Made by a program: the position numbers and the translations under genes | Part shown: positions 36,853 to 45,582 of the stretch, in pieces | Layout of the letters: every line of letters begins with the position of its first letter | Position numbering within the stretch: the stretch's first letter is position 1 | Notes under the pieces: generated by a model | The model's input: the letters and a program-made list of their open reading frames with translations, nothing else | Told to the model about the DNA's origin: nothing | Databases searched by the model: none | Assembly (NCBI RefSeq): GCF_037076425.1 | Contig: NZ_AP028127.1 | Span: 1,742,501 to 1,806,500, forward strand | Direction of reading: 5' to 3' | DNA: 64,000 bases | DNA from: Turicibacter faecis | GTDB lineage: Bacteria; Bacillota_I; Bacilli_A; MOL361; Turicibacteraceae

Positions 36853-37416
36853 ATGGCTCAGACACTAGAACGTATCCTTCCCTTCTCAAAACACTTACTC
36901 GAACGGGCTCTATCTCCCGGTGATGTTGCGATTGATGGAACAGCAGGAAATGGACACGACACCTTATTCCTAGCGGAACTTGTAGGGGAAACAGGTCATG
37001 TTTACAGTTTTGATGTTCAAAAAGAGGCGATTATCAATACACAACATAAATTAGAGGCTGCCAACCTCACTCAAGTGAGTCTCATTCATGATGGACATGA
37101 AAACCTGTCTAATTATGTGACCCAACCAGTGAGTGCTGCAATCTTTAATTTAGGTTATCTTCCTGGAAGTGACCAAGCCATCACTACCCACGGGGAAACG
37201 ACATGGAAAGCAGTCACTGATCTCCTCTCATTGCTCAAAAAAAACGGGATTATCATCCTTGTCATTTACCACGGGCACCTAGAAGGAAAAATCGAACGAA
37301 ATCATCTGGAGTCACGTCTTCATGAATTAGATTCAAAAATGTATCAAGTGCTCACCTATCAATTCACCAATCGAAAAACGGCCCCGTTTATTATTGCCAT
37401 TGAAAAACTCCATTAA
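36853..37416 (+). CDS. mnmM: tRNA 5-aminomethyl-2-thiouridine methyltransferase YtqB (MnmM)
   Basis: The 187-residue class I methyltransferase carries the SAM loop VAIDGTAGNGHDTLFLAELVG, VYSFDVQKEAI for the ribose-binding acid, and the family motif AAIFNLGYLPGSDQAITTH followed by ILVIYHGHLEGKIE. YtqB homologues methylate nm5s2U to mnm5s2U in the tRNA wobble position in Gram-positive bacteria. It is translationally close-coupled to ytqA (GGAGGAAAAG overlaps the ytqA end) and ends at a GAAA-tetraloop terminator. Confidence 0.92.
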   Translation: MAQTLERILPFSKHLLERALSPGDVAIDGTAGNGHDTLFLAELVGETGHVYSFDVQKEAIINTQHKLEAANLTQVSLIHDGHENLSNYVTQPVSAAIFNLGYLPGSDQAITTHGETTWKAVTDLLSLLKKNGIIILVIYHGHLEGKIERNHLESRLHELDSKMYQVLTYQFTNRKTAPFIIAIEKLH

Positions 37417-37446
37417 AAAAGGTTACCGAAAGGTAACTTTTTTTTA
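37415..37446 (+). terminator. Rho-independent terminator of ytqA-mnmM
   Basis: AAAGGTTACC and GGTAACTTT pair around a GAAA tetraloop, with eight T residues, immediately after the mnmM stop codon. Confidence 0.95.
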
Positions 37447-37616
37447 TCCTTATATATTAATAATGAATCTAGAGCCTTTTTATGTCCTATCTAAACCGCT
37501 AATCGTCCAAAACATTCGATTGCCAATTTCATTTTTTAGAAAAGCTCCACTTAAACAAGTAACTATACTAAAACATTATTTCATCGCGAGACTGTTTTCT
37601 CGTTGCCCAAGTTTCA

Positions 37617-37655
37617 GGGGGGGAGAGACGACAAAGCTCCTCTCCCCCTATTTTT
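37617..37655 (+). terminator. Strong GC stem at the 3' end of ytpB
   Basis: GGGGGAGAG and CTCTCCCCC form a nine-pair stem followed by TATTTTTA on the plus strand. The T stretch is on plus, so it does not fit the minus-strand ytpB transcript well; it may back up the mnmM terminator 170 bases upstream or block readthrough against ytpB. Confidence 0.55.
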
Positions 37656-38694
37656 AAGATCGGACGAATTTCTTTGTATGATGAAGTAAAAAGCGTGCCC
37701 TTAACCCTAAATTTTTCATGATTTTTTTTTCGAATGTTCTTAGCATTGGATTTTTCCTCAACCCTTCTGCTAAATATAGAGCAAACAATCCATCATTAAT
37801 CGTTTGGTGAAACACTTTCTCCGGTAAATGCTCCACCTCGCGTTGAACTCGCCGATATAATTCAAGGATTTGATCGATTCCTTCATCGTCATTCTTATAA
37901 TAAGAAAAAAAGTTTAGCTCGCCATCCGCTAAATCCTCTGGTAAATCAATTACATAATCTAACATGATATGTAGTTGCTGAACACCGGGAAACATGGACT
38001 GAAAAATACGGTCTGGAGTCACCTGATACTTTTCTTGATTCATCGCATAGGCAACCATCGTAAAAATTCCAAGCGTTGAACCACACGCCGCACCAAATTC
38101 AAACCAAGTAAGTCCTTCAGCTAACTTTTCATTTTCAACTTTTAATTGCTTCAGACGCTCTTCACGTTCGCTCACTTTTAAATGTTTATACACTTGTAAA
38201 TCCACGTAAAGTCGTGCTAAACGTGAAAAATAAGGTTGGTATCTTTTATAATTATCAATCGTTCTTAAACATCTTTGACAAATTCGTACGAGTAAATTCA
38301 AATACCCCGAATCGAGTTGTTGGGTTTGATACTGATAATAATGTTGACTTGGCGGCGTCAATTTAAAAACATCTAATAACGATTGATGCAATCGTCTAAA
38401 ATTTGTTTCGTTTATAATAGGAGTCTGATCCACTAGATTATCAAGATAATCGCAAATACTTTGATAGGCAGTCATAAAACATAAATAATCAGACTGTTTA
38501 CTTTGTGGGACTAAGGAGGCATAAAAAGATGCCCCATAACAATGAAATGCCTTTTGTTTGAGACTGGCTAATGCTTCTTTTTTTAATTTAGGATCTGTTA
38601 TTTGAGTCGCTTGCTTTTCATAAAAAATTAAGCAAGCTTTCGTTTTAGGCTGATAGAATCGATAAAAATTCATCATTAGAGCCGGATAAAACAT
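37654..38694 (-). CDS. ytpB: YtpB-type (DUF2600) tetraprenyl-beta-curcumene synthase-like protein
   Basis: The 346-residue helical protein has the metal-binding aspartate motif DYLDNLVD (Asp82, Asp85, Asp89), the DUF2600 centre FGAACGSTLGIFTMVAYAMN, and a second acidic region HIMLDYVIDLPEDLADGELNFFSYY. In B. subtilis YtpB cyclises heptaprenyl (C35) diphosphate to tetraprenyl-beta-curcumene, precursor of spore-associated sesquarterpenes. ytpB also lies near ytqA-ytqB and leuS there. GAGGTGA precedes the ATG. The start of the longer pathway (heptaprenyl diphosphate synthase) is not in this window. Confidence 0.88.
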   Translation of the reverse strand: MFYPALMMNFYRFYQPKTKACLIFYEKQATQITDPKLKKEALASLKQKAFHCYGASFYASLVPQSKQSDYLCFMTAYQSICDYLDNLVDQTPIINETNFRRLHQSLLDVFKLTPPSQHYYQYQTQQLDSGYLNLLVRICQRCLRTIDNYKRYQPYFSRLARLYVDLQVYKHLKVSEREERLKQLKVENEKLAEGLTWFEFGAACGSTLGIFTMVAYAMNQEKYQVTPDRIFQSMFPGVQQLHIMLDYVIDLPEDLADGELNFFSYYKNDDEGIDQILELYRRVQREVEHLPEKVFHQTINDGLFALYLAEGLRKNPMLRTFEKKIMKNLGLRARFLLHHTKKFVRS

Positions 38695-38821
38695 CTTATC
38701 ACCTCTTCATGCTACTTCCTATAGTTTAGGCTACCTCTTTAATATTCAAACAACATTTTATAAAAATATTCCTCATTTTAACAAAAAATATTACTCTCCC
38801 TATCAGTAACCGATTACAACC

Positions 38822-38854
38822 TCGCCTCTTTCATGCGAGTTTTCTATTTTTTTC
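38822..38854 (+). terminator. Weak terminator-like hairpin upstream of the GH13 gene
   Basis: CTCGC and GCGAG flank CTCTTTCAT and are followed by TTTTCTATTTTTTT. It sits before the TATAAT box of the GH13 gene and may stop antisense transcription entering from the ytpB side. Confidence 0.4.
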
Positions 38855-38906
38855 CCCTTAAAGATGATATAATAAATGTGCATTTATGGAAACGGAGGAA
38901 TAAATA

Positions 38907-41018
38907 GTGAGGGAGAGTAAATTACAAAAATTATTACATACATTAAGAAAGCATGACCAAAAAAATGACGTTTATAATTACGTGGTTCCAGATTTATGGA
39001 ATGCTTGGAACTATCAAGGGGAAGAAATGGTGCGCACGAGTTGGGGAGAGCTTATCGTCAATCCATACAACTTCTACAGTGAAGTAATCGAGTCTTACAT
39101 CTTACCAAAAGCAAAGGAAAACGTGAATTATAATCAGTCAATTAGTCAAATCAATCAAGCATATGAGGCTAAACCTGGCTATTTAGGGGGAGACTGGATC
39201 AAAGATTCAGTTGTTTATTCAATGATGGTACGTACATCGACGTCATGGGATCATGACCGCAGCGGTGATTTAGAAAATCATAACTTATACGATTTAAACG
39301 AAACGGGAACATTTGTTAAATCATTAGTCTTACTTCCGTTACTTAAAAAAATGGGTGTGGATACGGTTTATATGTTACCTATTTCAAAATTTTCATTAAA
39401 AGATAAAAAAGGTGAATTAGGATCTCCTTACGGAGTTTGTAATTTCTTTGAAATCGACCCAAGTTTAAAAGATAATATGACAGGTTCAGACTTAACTGTA
39501 GAAGAAGAATTCCAGGCATTCGTTGAAGCATGTCATATTTTAGATATGAAAGTCATGATTGACATCATTCCTAGAACGAATTCGGTTGAAAGTGACTTAA
39601 TTTTAGAACATCCAGATTGGTTCTACTGGGTATATACCGATACGTTCCATGAATATTACCCACCACATGTACCTGGACTTGGTAATACACTTGCGCCAAA
39701 ACCTGAATACTTACCACAAGTCTATTCATCACAATCTGTATGGAATCACATTCGTAAATTCTCATACGCACCAAACATCATCGATCCTCAAAAATGGGAA
39801 CGTGTCGTTGAAGAATACCGTCAAACACCAGGAGCTTCTATTTTAGATATCGTTAGTCGCGAATTTGGTTTAACTGTTGCACCTGCCTTCTCAGACCATA
39901 TTAACGACGTTCAACCACCTTGGACAGATGTTACTTTCTTCCGTATGTACATGGATCATCCAGTTGAGAGCCAAAAATATTTAGGTGGCCAAGATCTTCC
40001 TCCTTATATCTTATTCGATACAATTAAATCAAATTTATATAAAGGTAATATTATCAACGAAGGATTATGGGCAACTTTATCAAATATTATTCCATTCTAT
40101 CAACAAAATTATGGAATCGATGGGGCTCGTATCGATATGGGACACGCCCTTCCATCTGAATTAATCCATCGCATTATTGAAAATGCGCGTACAAACGATC
40201 CAGACTTCTGCTTCATCGCTGAAGAATTACAAGATGAAAATGCAAAAGTATCACGCGATAATGGATATAACATGATCATCGGATACGGATTCTACCAACA
40301 ACCTCGTACATTTGAACACCGCACACACAAATTCATGTATGAGTCACGACACTTACCATGTCCAGTATTTGCTGGAGGGGAAACACACGATACTCCTCGT
40401 TTAGCTGCTCGCGAAGGTGGACGCACGCTATCAAAAATGTTAACAGTGATGAATATGTTTATGCCTAACGGGGTTCCTTTCATTAACTCAGGGCAAGAGG
40501 TTTATGAAATTCAGCCAATGAATACAGGACTTGATTGCCGTGATTATGAACAATATATTTTACCGCACAACGATCGTTACTTCGGAAAATTAGCGTTATT
40601 TGATAAATTTGCAATTCACTACTTAAATCATATGCGTTGGGAATTACCTGATACATTAGAAGCTGTTTCACAAATTCGTAAAAACCATTTATCAACGTTT
40701 AGAAACTTAAGTAACTTCGTTCCACTTGGATTTGATAACTTAGGTGATCCTGCCATTGGATTTGGATACATTGAAGAAGGAAAACGTGGTCACTTCAACA
40801 ATAACACTTTCATTATTGTAGCAAGTACAGATATGTATCGTCCAATTGACGTAACAGTACACATTGAAGATTTACGTAAAAATTCAGGAAACACATGGTG
40901 TACAGGATCATTATTATTCTCAACTCATGAATGGCAACGTGAAGTTCATGAATTTGACAATAACCATAATTTACGTCTTCACTTACAACCAGGGGAAGTT
41001 AAAATCATTAAATTATAA
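38907..41018 (+). CDS. GH13 glycosidase/transferase, maltosyltransferase-like
   Basis: The 703-residue protein is an alpha-amylase superfamily enzyme. The nucleophile Asp410 lies in GIDGARIDMGHALP, the acid/base Glu439 in FIAEEL, and Asp495 in ETHDTPR. The region MIDIIPRTNSVESDLILEHPDWFYW resembles bacterial maltosyltransferases that move maltosyl units between alpha-1,4-glucans, rather than true amylases. There is no signal peptide, so it works in the cytoplasm on storage or imported glucan. GTG follows GGAGG at eight bases. No glg or mal gene is adjacent, and its codon use is richer in optimal codons than the neighbours, which suggests high expression. Confidence 0.85.
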   Translation: MRESKLQKLLHTLRKHDQKNDVYNYVVPDLWNAWNYQGEEMVRTSWGELIVNPYNFYSEVIESYILPKAKENVNYNQSISQINQAYEAKPGYLGGDWIKDSVVYSMMVRTSTSWDHDRSGDLENHNLYDLNETGTFVKSLVLLPLLKKMGVDTVYMLPISKFSLKDKKGELGSPYGVCNFFEIDPSLKDNMTGSDLTVEEEFQAFVEACHILDMKVMIDIIPRTNSVESDLILEHPDWFYWVYTDTFHEYYPPHVPGLGNTLAPKPEYLPQVYSSQSVWNHIRKFSYAPNIIDPQKWERVVEEYRQTPGASILDIVSREFGLTVAPAFSDHINDVQPPWTDVTFFRMYMDHPVESQKYLGGQDLPPYILFDTIKSNLYKGNIINEGLWATLSNIIPFYQQNYGIDGARIDMGHALPSELIHRIIENARTNDPDFCFIAEELQDENAKVSRDNGYNMIIGYGFYQQPRTFEHRTHKFMYESRHLPCPVFAGGETHDTPRLAAREGGRTLSKMLTVMNMFMPNGVPFINSGQEVYEIQPMNTGLDCRDYEQYILPHNDRYFGKLALFDKFAIHYLNHMRWELPDTLEAVSQIRKNHLSTFRNLSNFVPLGFDNLGDPAIGFGYIEEGKRGHFNNNTFIIVASTDMYRPIDVTVHIEDLRKNSGNTWCTGSLLFSTHEWQREVHEFDNNHNLRLHLQPGEVKIIKL

Positions 41019-41022
41019 GACA

Positions 41023-41056
41023 AAAAAAATCAGCGTTCTGTACGCTGATTTTTTTA
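41023..41056 (+). terminator. Rho-independent terminator of the GH13 gene
   Basis: AAATCAGCGT and ACGCTGATTT form the stem with a TTTTTTT tail. Confidence 0.93.
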
Positions 41057-41340
41057 TTCCCCGTCCCTCTAAAAAGAATGCTAACTACCGGATCCCCCTA
41101 TTTATCTCCCCTTTTTCGCAGCCCTAAACCTCATTTCTCTTAATAAAGCGTCTATGCCCACCCTAATCACCTCTAGTGCCTATTATTAAATGAGACTAAA
41201 CGCCTCAAGGTAAAGGAAATACGATACGAATAAGCATAAAATATCTAGTTTTTTCATATAATAAATACATAACCATATAAAGGTAATTAGTGTGAGAGAT
41301 TAATTATTGAATTGAAATGAATGATCATGAGGAGGAATCT

Positions 41341-41805
41341 ATGATGTACCGAAATATTTTAGTCGCTGTTGATGATAGTGAAAAATCAAAAACCGCTTTT
41401 AGATCAGCCGTTGAAACTGCACGTGCGTTCAATGCCAAATTAACAATCTGTCATATTAAAAAAAATACAATTATTTATACCCCAATCGATCCAACGGGAA
41501 TGCTCGCAACGACCTATATTTTTAAACAAGATTTCTCAGATTATATGGATGGTGTCTTAGATAAATTTAAAGAAGATGCAACGAAAGAGGGAATTAAAGA
41601 AATAGAAGTGGTTCAGACTTATAGCTCATCGCCAGGACTTGCGATTGCTGAAGTCATTGCACCCGGTTACGATGTCGATTTAATTGTATGCGGTGCAAGC
41701 AATAAATCTGGACTAGACCGTTTCTTATTAGGAAGCGTCTCTCTTGATATTGTTAAACATGCAACATGTGACGTGAACGTCATTCGTAATGGTGGTTCTC
41801 ATTAA
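41341..41805 (+). CDS. Universal stress protein (UspA family)
   Basis: The 154-residue protein shows YRNILVAVDDSEKSKTAFRSAVETAR at the N-terminus and the ATP-binding loop GASNKSGLDRFLLGSVSLDIVKHATCDVNVIR at the C-terminus (GxxxxxxxxxxxGS pattern). ATP-binding USPs serve survival under stress or starvation. AGGAGG lies five bases before the first ATG of an ATGATG pair. It is monocistronic with its own terminator; the IS30 element sits just behind that terminator. Confidence 0.92.
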   Translation: MMYRNILVAVDDSEKSKTAFRSAVETARAFNAKLTICHIKKNTIIYTPIDPTGMLATTYIFKQDFSDYMDGVLDKFKEDATKEGIKEIEVVQTYSSSPGLAIAEVIAPGYDVDLIVCGASNKSGLDRFLLGSVSLDIVKHATCDVNVIRNGGSH

Positions 41806-41833
41806 ATAGAACCTCGTGACCCCTTATCGATTA

Positions 41834-41880
41834 TAAAAAAGACAACGATTCAAACAATAAGAATCGCTGTCTTTTTTTTA
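41834..41880 (+). terminator. Rho-independent terminator of the usp gene
   Basis: AAAAGACA(A)CGATTC and GAATCG(C)TGTCTTTT form a long stem with one internal mismatch, followed by TTTTT. Confidence 0.9.
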
Positions 41881-41890
41881 TGAAGAATTG

Positions 41891-42835
41891 TCAATACAAA
41901 TGCGACAGTTTCTCATGAAATAGCTCGAATGAAGTTTTCCAACCTAAGCATTTTCGTGGTCGATGATTAATGAGGAGGAGGGCTTCATCAATCTCTTTCT
42001 CACTAACTCGTGCTAAGTCCGTCTTCTTCGGAAAGAATTCTCGAAGAAGACCATTGGCATTTTCATTACTTCCTCTTTGCCAAGAGGAATAGGCGTCAGC
42101 GAAGTAAACAGGAACCTTTAAATCTGCTTCTACTTTGGAATAACAAGCAAACTCTTTTCCTCGATCAACGGTATAAGTTTTAAAGGTGTCTTTAGGAAAA
42201 TGTTCATATAACTCACTAATCGCTCGGTACATTTCAGATGCTGAGCGATTTTCGATTTTAACGGCGACATAAAATCGTGTTTGACGTTCAATAAATGTAG
42301 CTAAACATCCTTTACTTTTACCACGGCTTGAAACAACTGTATCAAGTTCCCAATGACCAAATGCCTGACGTTTTTTTACCTCTTTCGGACGTTGATGAAT
42401 TGATGTCCCAATGTTAAATCGTCCGCGTGTTTCTCGTGGTTTTCGGCGTTTTCCCTTTTGCCTTAAACAGCTTAAATCCCCTAACAAAATCGTTCCGTCA
42501 TAAATCCAACGATAAATAGTTTTGAATGAAATAACACCCTTTAAAACCGTATTAGAAATTTGTTCAGGCGACCAGGTTAACTTTAAATAATGTTGGATGG
42601 TTTGAATAACTTCTTCAGATTTGGTCTCTGGACGATGACAAACTAAGCGACGTTGCTCGGCTAATTCATCTGCTAGCTCTGCTTGATACGTCTTTTGAGT
42701 ATTTCGTTTTAGTTCACGAGCAATGGTTGAATGATGACGATTTAATTGCCCCGCAATTTGTCTCGTTGAATAACCCAGTTTTGAAAGAACTTCTATACGT
42801 GTACGCTCAAATGTGTTAAGATGTTTATAACTCAT
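41891..42835 (-). CDS. IS30-family transposase
   Basis: The 314-residue protein has an N-terminal helix-turn-helix (LNTFERTRIEVLSKLGYSTRQIAGQLNRHHSTIARELKRN) and an rve integrase core. The catalytic triad is Asp165 (HWELDTVV), Asp224 (YTVDRGKEFACY) and Glu258 (RGSNENANGLLREFFPK), with the 33-residue spacing of IS30. All three are intact and there is no frameshift, so it may be active. AAGGAG lies nine bases before the ATG. The start codon is inside one arm of a 12-base inverted repeat. Confidence 0.96.
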   Translation of the reverse strand: MSYKHLNTFERTRIEVLSKLGYSTRQIAGQLNRHHSTIARELKRNTQKTYQAELADELAEQRRLVCHRPETKSEEVIQTIQHYLKLTWSPEQISNTVLKGVISFKTIYRWIYDGTILLGDLSCLRQKGKRRKPRETRGRFNIGTSIHQRPKEVKKRQAFGHWELDTVVSSRGKSKGCLATFIERQTRFYVAVKIENRSASEMYRAISELYEHFPKDTFKTYTVDRGKEFACYSKVEADLKVPVYFADAYSSWQRGSNENANGLLREFFPKKTDLARVSEKEIDEALLLINHRPRKCLGWKTSFELFHEKLSHLY

Positions 42836-42903
42836 AAATAGATCTCCTTGTTAAGAATTTGGTGTGGTAACTTCATTCTATAACAAAGAATTCTATTTAT
42901 GAG
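42831..42903 (-). promoter_or_regulatory. Inverted repeat that can sequester the transposase start codon
   Basis: CTCATAAATAGA (42831-42842) and TCTATTTATGAG (42892-42903) are perfect 12-base complements. In the transposase transcript the second copy (TCTATTTATGAG, holding the ATG) would pair with the upstream copy. Confidence 0.85.
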
Positions 42904-42994
42904 CTTTTTTTATTTGTCGCACTTAATATTACAATCTGTCTTATGAAAACAAATCATTTTTCCACCTCTTCAAAGGCATATCGCCTTGAATGAC

Positions 42995-43891
42995 TCATGA
43001 TTTAGAGTTAAACATATCAAATTCTTCGCAGAAATCCATGAAGCATTTAATCGGCACCGAAATATACTTATCTCGATGAATCGCACAAAATAACGAACGA
43101 TTAAGTTCATGGCCTTTGAGCCTATACACTTTTAGCGAGTGAAGTCGTTCCTCTCGAATCACTGACATATAAGGTACACAACTAACACCCATATTCAGTT
43201 TAACATAATTTAAGATTGCCTCTAAATGGCTTAATTCAATTGTCGAATTGACAGTAATCCCTTGGCTTTCTAAAAATTCCTCAAACCGCTCTCGTGTCCC
43301 ACTCCCACTTTCTCGAATAATAAAGACATTATCCTGTAAATCTGCGACCTCTAAATACTCCTTTTCGCGCCAATTATGCTCAGTTGAACTAATGAAGACA
43401 AGCTCATCCGTCCAGATATCTTTCGAAATAATCTCTTTTGCACCAATGCTCCCTTCAATAAAGGCGAGATCAACCTTATTCGTTAAAAGTAGCTCCTCAA
43501 TATGATGCTTATTATCAATAATCATCGATATTTTAATGTCTTTTTCTCGCTTATTAAATTCGTGAATCACATACGGCATAATATAGGCCCCTATCGTTGT
43601 ACTGGCCCCGATGACTATTTTACCTTGATGCGTCTTCGAATATTGAACTGCATCTACCGCCTCCTCGTAAATATTCAATAACCGTCTCGTATATTCATAA
43701 AAAATCTTTCCCTCATTAGTCAAATAGAGCTTTTTTCCTATTCGATCAAATAATCGTATACCCATTTCTGACTCTAATTCTGATATGCATTGACTAATCG
43801 AAGGTTGACTAATATACATTTCTTTGGCCACTTGGCTCATATTTAAGCACGTCGCTGTTTTATAAAAAATATGTAATTTTCTAATATTCAT
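42995..43891 (-). CDS. LysR-family transcriptional regulator (CysL/YeiE-like)
   Basis: The winged helix (MNIRKLHIFYKTATCLNMSQVAKEMYISQPSISQCISELESEMGIRLFDR) is followed by a two-lobed effector domain (about 90-295). The absence of cysteines at special positions and the IIRESGSGTRERFEEFL segment are typical of the CysL/YeiE branch, whose members control sulfur-related or YeiH-type transporter genes. A YeiH-family gene is 2.4 kb away, which fits. GGAGAGA precedes the ATG. It is downstream of the amidohydrolase gene in the same direction, with a 71-base spacer, so both may be one unit. Confidence 0.88.
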   Translation of the reverse strand: MNIRKLHIFYKTATCLNMSQVAKEMYISQPSISQCISELESEMGIRLFDRIGKKLYLTNEGKIFYEYTRRLLNIYEEAVDAVQYSKTHQGKIVIGASTTIGAYIMPYVIHEFNKREKDIKISMIIDNKHHIEELLLTNKVDLAFIEGSIGAKEIISKDIWTDELVFISSTEHNWREKEYLEVADLQDNVFIIRESGSGTRERFEEFLESQGITVNSTIELSHLEAILNYVKLNMGVSCVPYMSVIREERLHSLKVYRLKGHELNRSLFCAIHRDKYISVPIKCFMDFCEEFDMFNSKS

Positions 43892-43962
43892 TCTTATCTC
43901 TCCTTAACGACTAAACGAAACAAAACGAGGTGAAAATAAGTAATCACCTCGTTACACAATAA

Positions 43963-45582
43963 TTATTTTTTATAGATTGTGTTACCCTCTTTAATCGTTT
44001 CTAACACATTAATTTCTTTGATTTTTGATGACTCTACTTCTAATGGATTACGATCTAAGATGACAAAGTCAGCTAATTTTCCTTCTTCAATCGATCCCTT
44101 TGTCTCTTCCTCAAAATATTGGTAGGCAGCGTTTAAGGTTAAAGCTTTAATGGCTTCCATCACCGTTAAGCGTTGATCTTCTCCTAGGATACGACCACTC
44201 TGTGTTTGTCTATTAACCGCATTATGAATCGCTAAGATTTGATTTGGCATTTTAACAGGGGAGTCTTGATGTAAAGTAAAGTTCATATTTCTTCTTAAAG
44301 CCGATTTCGCTGGACTTAATCGATTAGCTCGCTCCGGACCGAAGACAGAATCATAATGATAATCTCCCCAGAACCAGATATGATCTAAGAAAAACGTTGG
44401 TATAATTCCTAATTCCTTCATCGCATCCAACTGATCTTCACGAACAGTTTGCGCATGAACCATAACAGGTCTTAAATCCGTTTGACTTCCCGTTTCTTCT
44501 AACGCTTTTTTATAACATCTAATAAATTGATCTGCCGCCGCGTCCCCATTACAGTGAACGTTAACTTGAATATTATTTTCAATTAATGATTTAAAATAAT
44601 CAGTAACCTCTTTATCTTCTTGTGTTCCATAACCACAATAGTCTTTTGATTCTCCTTCAGGAACTTCATAATACGGTTTAGTTAACCACGCTGTTTTACC
44701 TTGTGGCGATCCATCTAACCATGTTTTACCGCCTAATAATTTATAATGGTTAACATACTCTCTTTTTGGTGTTCCCTCATTTTTCAATAATTTTAATGTC
44801 ACGTGCTGAACTGCTTGTCCGACAACATCCATTATTAACTCATTTTTTTGAGCTGCTAAACTTAATAATTGATGAAGATTTTCATCAACCCCGGCATCTT
44901 GAGCAGTCGTTAATCCATACGAAGAATAGATTTCTTGTGCTTTTTTAATACATTTTAATAACGTCTCAATCGATGGGGCAGGAATAATTTTTCTTTTTTC
45001 AGGGGCTAAGCACGCATTTTCTTCTAAGACTCCATTCGGCTCATTTGATCCTTCGACTGTTCGAACAACCCCACCTTCAGGTACCTCATAGTCTGTTCCA
45101 ACATACCCCAATGCTTCAAGCGCTTTGGAATTCGTTGTAGAAATATGACCTGAAGCATGACTAACGAAGATTGGAACCTCAGTTGTAACCGTATCTAAAT
45201 CAAATTTAGTAGGGTGCTCCTCATTTTCAAACTTCGTATTATCATAACCGAATCCAATCACCCATTCACCAGCTTTAGGGGAATTATTTTTGACGTATTC
45301 TTTTAACATTGAAATAAATTCTTCCTTAGAATTTGCTTCGCTTAAATTAACAATCATTAACGTTTGAGCGACTGCCGTGATATGACTATGCGAATCAATA
45401 AATCCAGGCAACATCGTTTTTCCTTCTAAATCAACAAGCTCTGTCTCACTATCCTTTAACTCAAACACTTCGTCTTTAGAACCTACTTTTATAATTTTTC
45501 CATTTTCAATTAAAACGGCCTCTACAGTCGGCTGATTTTCATTCACCGTGATAATAGTTCCGTTAAAATACAATTTTCTCAT
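43963..45582 (-). CDS. Amidohydrolase family protein (YtcJ-like)
   Basis: The 539-residue enzyme has the Amidohydrolase_3 layout: an N-terminal beta-sandwich strand pair, PGFIDSHSHI with the HxH metal motif, HCNGDAAADQFI, VHAQTVREDQ and the late aspartate in LHQDSPVKMP, ending with GSIEEGKLADFVILDRNPL. There is no signal peptide. Substrates of this group are varied (N-acyl compounds, formamides, cyclic amides) and cannot be predicted. GAGGAG precedes the start. It is divergent from the YeiH-type gene across a 744-base spacer. Confidence 0.88.
   Translation of the reverse strand: MRKLYFNGTIITVNENQPTVEAVLIENGKIIKVGSKDEVFELKDSETELVDLEGKTMLPGFIDSHSHITAVAQTLMIVNLSEANSKEEFISMLKEYVKNNSPKAGEWVIGFGYDNTKFENEEHPTKFDLDTVTTEVPIFVSHASGHISTTNSKALEALGYVGTDYEVPEGGVVRTVEGSNEPNGVLEENACLAPEKRKIIPAPSIETLLKCIKKAQEIYSSYGLTTAQDAGVDENLHQLLSLAAQKNELIMDVVGQAVQHVTLKLLKNEGTPKREYVNHYKLLGGKTWLDGSPQGKTAWLTKPYYEVPEGESKDYCGYGTQEDKEVTDYFKSLIENNIQVNVHCNGDAAADQFIRCYKKALEETGSQTDLRPVMVHAQTVREDQLDAMKELGIIPTFFLDHIWFWGDYHYDSVFGPERANRLSPAKSALRRNMNFTLHQDSPVKMPNQILAIHNAVNRQTQSGRILGEDQRLTVMEAIKALTLNAAYQYFEEETKGSIEEGKLADFVILDRNPLEVESSKIKEINVLETIKEGNTIYKK

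Larger units (their letters stand above)
41887..42935 (-). mobile_element. IS30-family insertion sequence
   Basis: The element is about 1049 bases. Its ends match as imperfect inverted repeats over 21 bases (ATTGTCAATACAAATGCGAC on the left; ATTGTAATATTAAGTGCGAC as the complement of the right; 15 of 21 identical, with TGCGACA shared). It carries one intact transposase gene. A target duplication is not clear from the flanks. It lies between the usp terminator and a LysR-type gene and does not visibly break a gene. Confidence 0.85.

Noticed and set aside
37463-37657. A 64-codon open frame after mnmM
   Set aside because: There is no ribosome binding site, the frame follows a strong terminator, and its end runs through the GC stem and into ytpB.
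42936-42994. Gene interrupted by the IS30 element
   Set aside because: The usp gene ends at its own terminator before the element and the LysR gene is intact with a normal stop codon, so no broken gene is visible.
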